DNA of 64,000 nucleotides, taken from assembly GCA_021234155.1 (NCBI GenBank), contig JAJEKV010000005.1:21186089-21250088 (forward strand), written 5' to 3'. This DNA is from Isoetes taiwanensis. Taxonomy: Eukaryota; Streptophyta; Lycopodiopsida; Isoetales; Isoetaceae. Shown here piece by piece: positions 22,582-31,485 of this stretch. Position numbers and translations under genes: made by a program. Numbering within the stretch: position 1 is the first letter of the stretch; the number at the start of each line of letters is the position of its first letter. Below the pieces are notes generated by a model. That model saw nothing but the letters and a program-made list of their open reading frames with translations. It was not told the DNA's origin and ran no database searches.

Positions 22582-22663
22582 ACAAGAATGGGAACTTCCC
22601 CTGCATTCGGCAGGGTCGGCACAGTTGACCCTGCTGGAATGCAGGGGAAGTTCCCATTCTTGT
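22582..22663. repeat. near-perfect long hairpin (82 nt)
   Basis: The first 27 bases, beginning ACAAGAATGGGAACTT, pair perfectly with the last 27. Inside, GCAGGGTC pairs with GACCCTGC around a 9-nt loop. The outer flank on the right, read from the other strand, is ACATTTTGTATACAAGAA, almost the same as the left flank of the hairpin at 45835. Confidence 0.85.
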
Positions 22664-22924
22664 ATACAAAATGTAGCACCCAACTTCCATTCCATATCAT
22701 TAGGAACTGCCACATTTCGGTACTAAATTGAATAGCTGATGAGAATGTCAACCAAATTTGTGGATGTAACCCGTGGTTGATATTCATTATGGGTTTACAT
22801 GTATAAAGAAAAATAGTTCTTCATTGAAACCATACCAATGCATGTTAAAAGGGGGGTAATGGTTGGCATGCCAAAACTGCAAGGGTCTTTGCTATAATGT
22901 GGAATAAAGTTGTGATAGATTAGA

Positions 22925-22962
22925 TCAGAATGCAAGTAAAACTAGCGGAAGGCAAGCAAATT
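22925..22962 (+). repeat. pair of iteron-like motifs
   Basis: GAATGCAAGTAAAA at 22930-22943 is followed by GGAAGGCAAGCAAAT, matching the iterons of the foldback family. No long hairpin lies next to it, though TTGGCATGCCAA at about 22863 is a 12-bp palindrome. Confidence 0.4.
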
Positions 22963-23394
22963 TATTTGTCTTTCCTTGGAACTTGCTTTGTTCACATCTT
23001 GGTTCTTTTGTTTAAAAATTCCTTCCTAAACAATTGAGTGTAATATGTGTTCTCGCATCTCGATTCATATTTGCCACTATCCATTGTGCATCCTCTTCCA
23101 TATTACAGATTTCTCAATTACCTACCTCAAGCTGTCAGTTCGGGATCCCTGGATCCCTGTATGTGTCTCACTCTAGACACAGTAGGAAACGCAAAATCTA
23201 ACATAAACGTTATCAAACACTAGGATTTAGGATCAATGGTTGTTGATTACTTTCTCCTCTGCAGCATTCAGGGCTTCATATCTCTAATCTTTTGCCCATC
23301 TGTTTTCCGTAGGCACTGTCTTTAGAACACCCATGTGTGTCAGAAATGATAGTTATTCAGAAACGATACTACTCATTCGTCAATCAACGATGGC

Positions 23395-23890
23395 ACAAAG
23401 TAGTAAGTGTGCGCCTTGTATGACAACACCAAAGCCAGTCTGAAATTGATGCCTCGATTATCCAACAATGGATAAAGCTAAAGCAATGCTGGCCACGTTG
23501 TCCCAAAGGACATCAATTTAAAGCCTCTGCTATAAAACCTGCCAGGAGATAAGCTATGTATATTTGAAGTATGGTTCGTATTCTTGAATTGCACAACAAT
23601 AAAGAGATCTACTTTATTTGTGATTGCTTAGGACTGCAGACCTATCCTTAACATACTCGTATTACAATAGTAGAAAAGTGTGTCCTGGTATCAAGAACTG
23701 CAAAACCAGACTGCAAGTTTATGCTTCAATTATCTGATCTCGCATAAGCCTAAACATATGCAGACCTCATGGTTCTCAAAGAATCTCAATCTTAAGCATC
23801 TGGTATATGTCTGCAAGCAGACAAACTGTGCTCCATATACCTGTTGCAACAATAAAGAGATCAACTCTGTGATTTTTGTTTAGAACTGGA
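23395..23890 (+). repeat. old tandem duplication, ~260-bp unit
   Basis: The stretches 23395-23640 and 23668-23890 align loosely from AAGTGTG-x-CTTG/CTGG through CAACAATAAAGAGATC to a T-rich tail ending in GGACTGCAGA / GAACTGGAAA. The divergence is high, so this is an old event. It lies just downstream of the PPR gene. Confidence 0.5.
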
Positions 23891-24036
23891 AAACTCTCCT
23901 AGTTGATCATTTCTACCATGTGGCCAGTGCATACATATCATTTTCCCACTAATATCTCTTGTGTTTCACAAATCCATCATGTATTAACTATCTCGTCATA
24001 CTTTGCTACGATCTTTACATGCCAGCTGCAACTTCC

Positions 24037-26604
24037 CTAGTGGAACATCTCATGAACCATACTCTCCCATTGCAACCCTAATTCGTCAGCCCAACTAAAA
24101 TCTATAGCATAAATATTTGAAAGCAAGACATATGCTGTGGTATCTAAAGGATTCAAGTTCACCATATGCCCAGCTGCATATTTCCCAAGCTCTAAATTGC
24201 CATGGTTAGTGCAAGCACTGAGTAGAGTCCTCCATGCTCCACAGGTAGCTTGAAATGGCATTTCACTAACAAAATCCTCTGCTTCATTGAACCATCCAAC
24301 ATGACTAATAAGATTTAATAGGCTATAGTAGTGATCCACCAAAGGTAAGATGCCATAATCTGCACACATGGAAACAAAGCAGTGCTGACCATTGTCCCAT
24401 AGCCCAGAATGGCTGCATGCAGAGAGAATGCTAAGGAAAGTGATTTCATTAGGCTTTGTGCCATCCTGCTGCATTTCATAGAAGAGTTCCAAGGCTTCCT
24501 TGGCAAGACCATGCTGAGCATATGCTGCAATCATGGCAGTAAAAGATACAACATTCCTTTTAGGAAGCTCATCAAACATTTGACGTGCATCTCCCAATAG
24601 CCCACATTTGCCATACATATTAAGTAGTGCAGTCTTTACAATGACATCTGAATCGAAGCCATGTCTAACAATATCCAAATGTATCAAAATCCCCTTGGTC
24701 AGAGATTCAAGCCTAGTACAGGCATCAACAACGCTAACAAAAGTAACCTTGTTTGGGGGTATATTCTCCTGCAGCATCTGGTAATAGAGTTGAATGGATT
24801 CTTCGCTGTATCCATATTCTGCAGATGCTAGTATCATTGTTGTCCATGATACTATATCCTTGTGAGGCATATCATGGAATATCAAGCATGCCTTCTCAAA
24901 ACTGCCATATTTTGCATTTACTGCAATTATTGTATTCCATGCTATTACATTTTGATGAAGCATCCTCTCAAACATGAACACCGCATCATATAAACTTGCG
25001 CACTTGCCATACATGTTAACAAGGGCAGTCCCAATTATGGTATCCAACTCCCATCCTCTAGCAAGAATATTGGCATGGATGATTTTACCATCCGAGTACA
25101 GTGCTCCATTACAGCATGCTTCAATAACACTTACAAACACAACTTTATCAGGTCCAATATACAGATTCTTAAAGAGCTGGAGTGATTTTTTGCTGTAACC
25201 ATGCTGGGCATATGCTCCAATTAGCACAGTCCATGATACTAGAGTATGACAGGGCATATGATTAAATGTTCTATGTGCACTTTGAACATCACCATTCTGA
25301 CTGTATGCTACAATTAAAGCGTTCCAGGACACTACACTTCTCTCTTCCAACTTATTAAACAAGTGCAATGCTTCTTCTATGCTTCCACCACGACCATACA
25401 TGGATATTAATGCATTTATTAGAACAGTTCCCGGCCTCAATTCATCCCTAATAACCTGTCCATGAAAAAGCTTACCCTCTGAATTAGAGCACACACTGAG
25501 TATATGAACGAAAGTAACTTCATTTGGCTTTAGTTTCTGTCTTCCCATTTCTCGGAACATTTGAACTGCTTGCTTACCTTGTCCACGCTCAACATATGCT
25601 GCAATCAATGCAGTCCAAGACACTGCATTCTTATTAGGCGTACTATCAAACATTCTTTTTGCATCCCACATGCTTCCACATCTCTCGTACATACTGAAAA
25701 GGGCTGTCCCAAGAACTATATCCAGGTTAAGCCCATTATAAATAATGCTTGCATGCCCCAACTTCCCCTCTTCTAGAGCCTCTGCTGTAGAATATGCATT
25801 GAGCATGCCCGTAAAAGTAACCGCATTTGGCTTTATGCCTTCTTCCTCCATTTGTCGAAACAGCATAAAAGCCTCATGGCTTCTTCCCTGGCGGGCATAC
25901 TCCGTAATCATAACAGTCCAAGATACCAAGTCTCGATGTTGCAACCAACCAAAGATCACATGTGCATCCCTCAAACTCCCACATTTTCCATACATCTTCA
26001 GAATGGTCGTTGCCAGCATGACATTCATCTCTATAAAAGACTGCATAATGCGAGCATGGATCAGTTTGCCTTTTATTAACGCCTCAATTCCAAAAAATGA
26101 ATTAAGAATACATGTAAATGTAGCTCTGTTTGGTTCCATACCTTGAAGCAACATCTGTCCAAACAAGTGAGTGGCCTCCTTGTAATCCTCCTTGTGGGCA
26201 TAAGCAGAGATCATGGCATTCCAACTTACAATATCCTTTGCATGCATCTTATCGAACCAGGCTCTGCCATCTTCTGGACTTCCACATTTAGCATACATGC
26301 TAATTAGAAGATTACCAAGATATGTATCATCGTATAATCCGCTTCTGTTCATGAGAGAATGGAGGCGCTTACCACATTCCAATACTTTGAAGTTAGCGCA
26401 TTCCCGTAAGAGCCTGGCATACATGGACGGGGACACCGATAAAGGTCTTTTCTCAAAATTATGAATATGCTCCATCAGCTTGTTAACGCATATGCTGTTT
26501 GGCTGCTCTTGCTCCATCTCCATTCCTATTTTGCAATATTTTGCAGTCATCCTCCGATGCAGCACTTGCCTATAATTGCCGTTATCGCACATCGGTCGAA
26601 GCAT
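24037..26604 (-). CDS. pentatricopeptide repeat protein, PLS class with E domain, no DYW
   Basis: An intact, intronless frame of 855 residues. From about residue 58 it is built of P-L-S triplets. Eight P motifs are plain, including DIVSWNAMISAYAHKEDYKE, DLVSWTVMITEYARQ, NAVSWTALIAAYVERGQ, TLVSWTVLIGAYAQHGY and NVVSFTAMIAAYAQHG, with L/S motifs of the type LISMYAKCGSPEDGRAWFD and LVNMYGKCASLYDA between them. The C-terminus has an E1-like motif (WRTLLSACTNHGNLELGKYA, then YVLLSNIYA) and stops soon after, so the E2 and DYW deaminase domains are absent. Such proteins bind single-stranded organelle RNA, one base per motif, usually for C-to-U editing with a deaminase supplied by a partner, or for RNA stability. 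The N-terminus (MLRPMCDNGNYRQVLHRRM) is basic with few acidic residues, compatible with an organelle transit peptide. Lack of introns is usual for this family. Confidence 0.92.
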   Translation of the reverse strand: MLRPMCDNGNYRQVLHRRMTAKYCKIGMEMEQEQPNSICVNKLMEHIHNFEKRPLSVSPSMYARLLRECANFKVLECGKRLHSLMNRSGLYDDTYLGNLLISMYAKCGSPEDGRAWFDKMHAKDIVSWNAMISAYAHKEDYKEATHLFGQMLLQGMEPNRATFTCILNSFFGIEALIKGKLIHARIMQSFIEMNVMLATTILKMYGKCGSLRDAHVIFGWLQHRDLVSWTVMITEYARQGRSHEAFMLFRQMEEEGIKPNAVTFTGMLNAYSTAEALEEGKLGHASIIYNGLNLDIVLGTALFSMYERCGSMWDAKRMFDSTPNKNAVSWTALIAAYVERGQGKQAVQMFREMGRQKLKPNEVTFVHILSVCSNSEGKLFHGQVIRDELRPGTVLINALISMYGRGGSIEEALHLFNKLEERSVVSWNALIVAYSQNGDVQSAHRTFNHMPCHTLVSWTVLIGAYAQHGYSKKSLQLFKNLYIGPDKVVFVSVIEACCNGALYSDGKIIHANILARGWELDTIIGTALVNMYGKCASLYDAVFMFERMLHQNVIAWNTIIAVNAKYGSFEKACLIFHDMPHKDIVSWTTMILASAEYGYSEESIQLYYQMLQENIPPNKVTFVSVVDACTRLESLTKGILIHLDIVRHGFDSDVIVKTALLNMYGKCGLLGDARQMFDELPKRNVVSFTAMIAAYAQHGLAKEALELFYEMQQDGTKPNEITFLSILSACSHSGLWDNGQHCFVSMCADYGILPLVDHYYSLLNLISHVGWFNEAEDFVSEMPFQATCGAWRTLLSACTNHGNLELGKYAAGHMVNLNPLDTTAYVLLSNIYAIDFSWADELGLQWESMVHEMFH

Positions 26605-27139
26605 CTAACCTGGAAATGGTTTCAGACTTGACAGCATATATATTGAGGAGAAGGCTGGCTTCTTGTTGCCTCCGGATGCTGAGGGTGCATCCCCATTACG
26701 CCCTTCTCTCATTTCCTTAGTTTGCCATCGTCCTCAATCCGGCAGCCATTCTCATTCGAAGGAAATATTGGCACCTGGTTCCAGAAAAATTGGACCGGAA
26801 TACCGCCGAGAATCGTATTTCGGGCTAGCCCCTTGAGAGATTGATTGAATATTATTGAGATGTAATTCCTTCTAACTAATTCCATCTCCACCGTCCATAT
26901 TGATCGACGGTGGACGGAATCAACCCCACATCTCCTGCTGCATCACAGAATCGGACAACAGGTGCCGAAATTTGGTGCTGCCCATCTCACAATCCAACAA
27001 GGACAAACATATTGCCGTCCACCTCACAAACGAAGAACAAAAAACAGATCCATGAAAAAGGGGCCGGAAATTGCAGGAGGAAATGAAATCACAGCAATTG
27101 ATCAGCCTGAAAGTACAAGAGGATTTATCATAACACAGC
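26605..27139. other. upstream region of the PPR gene; inverted repeat at 26890-26914
   Basis: This holds the 5' flank of the minus-strand PPR gene. CACCGTC at 26890 and GACGGTG at about 26908 form a short hairpin. The phrase GATTGAATATTATTGAGAT at 26843 recurs in expanded form at 30371, on the other side of the Replitron-like gene. Confidence 0.4.
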
Positions 27140-27871
27140 AAGCATGAGAATTTGTTGCACAAAGCTTTCTGCACAAACTAAGAACCCGATTCAAACATTA
27201 CACAGATGTTCAAAGCAACATTTCTGATAACATAGCATTCGAAAGCTTTCTGCACAAACTACAAAACGTGATTCAAAGCATGAGAATTTGCTGCACAAAG
27301 CTTTCTGCACAAACTAAAAACCTGTTTCAAACATTAGACAGATGTTCAAAGCAACATTTCTGATAACATAGCATTCGAAGGACCGCCGTATATCGAGTCC
27401 GGGATGTGGTATTTCCGGACTTTTTTTGTGGTGTTTCCGGCCACCCGTTATCAGCCACTGTGCACTTCACAGTTTTAAGCCCAGAATCAGTTGTTTTAGG
27501 TCATTTTTTGCTTGATCCGGCTCTATCTGAGCTCAAATCACTTCCTCTCTTCATCAAACTAGTGTTAAAGAGGAAGACAAAGCGATTGGAAGGGCTTTTA
27601 AAGCATTTCAAGCCGTCCAGGGAGCTGCAAGAAGGATCCGGCCAAAGATTTTGACTCCGCCGCGCAGTTTCGCGCTTGGTTTTTGGCCAGAAATACCACT
27701 TTTTGATATTTTTGGCCAGAAACACCACTTTTTTTGCCAAAAATACCACTTGGCTGATATCGGATGGCTGGAAACACCACAAAAAATGTCCGGAAATACC
27801 ACATCCCGGACTCGATATACGGGCGCCCGCATTCGAAAGCTTTCTGCACAAACTACAAAACGTGATTCAAA
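27140..27871 (+). repeat. tandem repeat, 137-bp unit, interrupted by a MITE
   Basis: Unit 1 is 27140-27275 and unit 2 is 27277-27379 continuing at 27838-27871. Both contain GCACAAAGCTTTCTGCACAA, then GATGTTCAAAGCAACATTTC and ACATAGCATTCGAA. Unit 1 keeps the uninterrupted phrase GCATTCGAAAGCTTTCTGCA, which is the empty version of the MITE target in unit 2. Confidence 0.85.
27380..27828. mobile_element. Mutator-like (MULE-type) MITE with 9-bp target duplication
   Basis: The 449-bp element is flanked by GCATTCGAA on both sides (27371-27379 and 27829-27837). Its ends are long inverted repeats of about 80 bp: both read CCGTATATCGAGTCCGGGAT, then GTGGTATTTCCGGAC, a T-run, GTGGTGTTTCC and ATCAGCCA, with a few mismatches. 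Long TIRs with a 9-bp duplication are typical of Mutator-like elements. The middle has no transposase but holds repeats of GGCCAGAAACACCACTTTTT. The neighbouring tandem-repeat unit supplies the empty site, which confirms the insertion and its borders. Confidence 0.92.
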
Positions 27872-28070
27872 CATTACACAGAAAATAACCCAAGCTTCCT
27901 GGCAATTGTAGTCATTGCAAATAAAGCAACTGTAGAAAACTTGTTCTCTAAGTCAACCAAGCCAACACAAATCCATATTCTGCTGAAACCTGACTTCTCA
28001 CACAAGCAACCAAAGCTATAAAACTGTACAGACAACAAGGATGTCCATCATCACAGAAGATAAAGTCTGA

Positions 28071-28458
28071 TCATGCTCGCATAGTGCTAGGATGAGCAGC
28101 TGCAAGCTCATGAAGCTGCCGCAGCTTAGACAAGAGCATCGCTCGGACATGATTCACTTCCCCTCTAAACACTCTTCTGTCCCGCACTGAAATCTGAATA
28201 TCCGGATCATCTGCTGCAACTAGAGCCTCTTCTAGGATATCTACAGCGTTAGTTAAAGCAACAGACAATGCATGCACGATTCGCCAAGTCTGCGACTTCA
28301 TCCAATCAACATCAAAAAAAGGAGCAACAAAAGCAGGAACCACTCCTTCTATAATACGCCTCTCCACATGCTCAACATCCAACACAATAAACGTAGAGAA
28401 GGGAGGAGGAGGAGTGGGATCCCTCTGTCTCCCCTCAGGCGCAACATCAACATCCGCC
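28071..28458 (-). pseudogene. putative C-terminal exon of the Replitron-like gene
   Basis: The frame starts near an acceptor-like CTTGTGTTGCAG (end at 28459) and reads VDVAPEGRQRDPTPPPP, then VEHVERRIIEGVVPAF, a Leu/Ala-rich helix and the end AAAHPSTMRA. The phase does not fit the upstream donor near 28534 (joining gives TAG), so either splicing differs or a frameshift has occurred. No domain is recognised; the hydrophobic heptad-like stretch could be a helical oligomerisation region. Assignment to the same gene is inference from position and strand. Confidence 0.45.
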
Positions 28459-28527
28459 CCTGCAACACAAGATTCAGCTCATTAGCAACTGCAACATGAG
28501 AATCAGCAAACAATTCAAAAGCTCATA

Positions 28528-29450
28528 CTATCCAATATCAAAGGCAGGGTCCAATTCATCTAAAGGAATGTAATCCTGGAAAAAGGGAAGGTTGCCATCT
28601 ACAGGTGGAACAAAAGCGGGAGTCTCGTCACGATAGTCCTCATCTGGAGGATAATCCACTATATCTACTCCATCACCGTCACCACCACTCTCATTCTCAT
28701 CCTCTTCCAGCATTGCGTCCAGCTTGTCTAGCTCCGCACATGCCAGGGCATCATCCCAAAATCTATGGCGCCTTTTACCTACTTTCTCTATGGGCTCTTC
28801 CCCAGGCGGCAATCCATAAATGACGCATCGCACGTCCTTGATAAAAGCATTCCTCGGATCCAGGGTAAGCCTCCACGCAGCCTCTACTCTATAGTAACTG
28901 ATTCTGGCTGAATTCCAAGGAAGGACCCATGCGCTAGACAAAACGAACTTACCAGTACGCAACATCCGTGCAATCGTGTAGCACAGACTGGGAGTTCTCT
29001 GCCTTCGCCCGTGGTATAACACAAAGTGGCTCCCACGACTGAGCAAGTTTCTGTTATCCAGAACCACGCAATGTTTTATCTCACCAGCACCGTACAGTGC
29101 GTATAAGTTCTTACCACGTTCAAGCTGCTCAGCAGTAACCTCCTTCATGTGATTCCTGTAATGCAATTTCCCAGCATCTTTCAGACAATAGCCGAGCATC
29201 CCTTCAAAACAGTGTAAGCGCGTGTCCTTCAACGCTTTACACATGATCACTCCACTTGGCGGCCGAAAATTCGTCCAATCTAATGCCTGCCTCAAACGAA
29301 TGTTCACAGCTGCTGGTGACGTTGCAGCAATTCGAAAAACACATTGCAGGTGTAAATGATCAAGTTCCAAACCCCGCTCTACCGCCACCAATCCCTGCAA
29401 CGCAATCAGAATCCAAGAACCTGCACACTCTGACGTAATGGTCTTCTACT
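28528..29450 (-). pseudogene. Replitron-like HUH endonuclease domain, frameshifted
   Basis: The minus strand encodes a rolling-circle type nuclease. After a beta-strand motif VSVTVTISGSD (near 29480, one frame off) comes LVAVERGLELDHLHLQCVFR, where H-L-H at 29350-29358 is the HUH metal-binding motif, and about 55 residues later GYCLKDAGK, the Y-x-x-K motif with the nicking tyrosine at 29188-29190. The order motif I, HUH, YxxK and the VA-ER spacing resemble the Replitron transposons described in algae and other eukaryotes rather than Helitrons, which have two tyrosines and a fused helicase. The following 180 residues end in an acidic tail (EEDENESGGDGDGVDIVDY). Between motif I and HUH a one-base shift breaks the frame near 29410, so the copy is probably dead. 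Confidence 0.7.
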
Positions 29451-29451
29451 A

Positions 29452-30041
29452 TGTCTGACCCGCTGATAGTTACAGTGACGCTGACATCCAGCACGCTACT
29501 TTTAGCTTCTCTCTGCATGCTTTTCCTCATCTCCTTCTCCTTTCTCTCCATAGATTTCCACCTGCTTGTTCTCTCTCTCTACCTGCTTGTTCTCTCTCTC
29601 CACCTGTTTAAATCTTTTCCTCTCCCCCCTCTCAAACTGCTTTCTCTTCTTCTGCACATCCCTATCATTCTGCTCTCTAATTACAATGCCACTGTCCTTC
29701 CTTGGCCTCCCTCTCTTCTTGGACGGCTCACATGCATTGCAGGCATTAGCTAGAAGAGCCAAATTATACTCACCTCTCTTTGGTGACAGATGGAGCTCAG
29801 AAGGCACTTCAACAAAATTACTACGATGGAATATGGGATGGGAATCAAGGCAGAGGGACCTATGTTCAGGCACAAAATTCATGGGCACAGCAGAGCCCAT
29901 GCGATTCAATTCATGGGAACCAGTATCTAACCTCCCTCTAGCAGCTCCAGTGTTGCTGCTCTCAGGAGGCCTCCCCTCCTCATCCAGGCAACCGTGCATG
30001 CCCTGCCCTGATCTAATACTCCTAGCAATTCTCTTCAACAT
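29452..30041 (-). pseudogene. N-terminal part of the Replitron-like gene, with AT-hook
   Basis: From ATG at 30041 a basic frame runs into an AT-hook, KKRGRPRKDSG (about 29693-29725), then a Glu/Lys/Arg-rich coiled-coil with the repeated heptad-like unit VERENKQ. At about 29545 the reading frame must shift by one base to continue into EMRKSMQREAKSSVLDVS and the HUH domain. The AT-hook suggests binding to the minor groove of AT-rich DNA, as in other transposases. The upstream part contains no recognised domain. The shift lies in a GAGA-type repetitive stretch where slippage is likely. Confidence 0.55.
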
Positions 30042-30059
30042 AGAAAGACTCTAGAACAT

Positions 30060-31485
30060 ACCTGTGCTGGCCTGCAATTCCACACATGTGTTGGCCTCCA
30101 CATATCCTTGGCTGCTCGGCATGGCGCTCGGACACAAGAACAAACGCACAAGCAGACGATGCCAGTCTCTTCCTCCCGGCCCGGAACTGGTCGCATCGCC
30201 CATTCCATGCTAAATGTTCTTGCTATTTCAGGCCGTTGACATCCAGACGTCCACATTCGTCCATGTACAAATCGGACGGCCAACAACATTAACACCAACA
30301 AAAAAATCCCCCTGCCACACCACCAGTTCCATTTTCCATTGGGGAACCTACTGAGATGGAGAGGTGGGTCGATTGAATATTATTATTGAGATATATTAAT
30401 TTTAACAGATGGGATTAGGAATTTCTCTAGATCCAACAACTGAGGTCAAGGTTTTCTCTGCATTATGTGAAGTTAGTAGGTGATTTGGTTATTGTGATAC
30501 GACGTTAGAGCGCCATTCGACCGTCTAGTGCGAATAGAAAATGGTTCGAGAGGTCCGGACAGAATAGTTAGTAATGGGTTTGGGCAAGCGGGTCTAGCCC
30601 ATGTATGCCGATGACTATATGGGAGAGGACTTTTGTGAAGTAGACAAGTTAAAACATGCATAGCAGGATACAACATCGATCTCTCCGTGGATTTATGGCT
30701 CATAACCTGGCTAGTCTGGGAACAATTTGTATAGAAAGGACCGACATGCATTTCCCTTTCTCATTCCTTATTCATCCACATGTTTTAAGATGAAGATCTT
30801 CATCGCAGATATTGGAGCTGCTATCTGGGCTTTGGAATTTTACCAAATACATCTTGGTCAGACTTGTGGCGCTCAGGCATTTTGTTTATTGATGATGGTG
30901 TCAGTAATCTTGAGCAATGATCTTAGATCATTTCCATACTTTTGAGGTGTCGTCTACCAGTTTGAAGCTACCTACGATTTTCCATCCTATAGAGTATACT
31001 GAATGTTACAGTCATTTCCACGATTTTTGTTGTTGGTCGAACTTTCCAGCCTATTCTAGCTTGGAATCTGAAGATTTTTCTAGATTAGCAGGACTAAGTG
31101 AACTCTATAGTATACAGACTAAGTGAAACAACAAGTATACTAGAGCTATGGATCCTAGATGAGTCACTCCCCCCTCTCTTGGCCTTACAGTTTGTTGCCT
31201 GCCAATCTAATTTCTCGTTAATCTCTCTTCTATCAATAAATTTAACTTGTTTCCTAGGCCCCATGCACTATGGATAATCACAAATGGTGTGGATGTTCAA
31301 GATGCCAAAAAAACGGTTCCTGAGCTTGCTGATAAATTGCCTGTAAAAGGAGTCATAAACACCACTCCTAGTAGTGGATCAGTAAATGCTTCTATAGCCC
31401 CACCAACTCTTTCTAGCCCTCGAGGATGTACGCAAAGCATATAGTGTCAGTTATCTTCTAGATAGTATAGCAAAATACATTGTAA
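30060..31485. other. no gene recognised
   Basis: Short frames only. The phrase GATTGAATATTATTATTGAG at 30371 repeats one at 26843, so the two may flank the Replitron-like element. The segment 30470-30720 is richer in G and C and could be a decayed repeat. Confidence 0.4.

Noticed and set aside
22582-22663. microRNA precursor
   Set aside because: The pairing is too perfect and there is no conserved mature sequence I recognise; better explained as a foldback.
29451-29753. plus-strand open frame rich in Leu and Ser
   Set aside because: It is the antisense shadow of the Glu/Lys/Arg coiled-coil of the Replitron-like gene.
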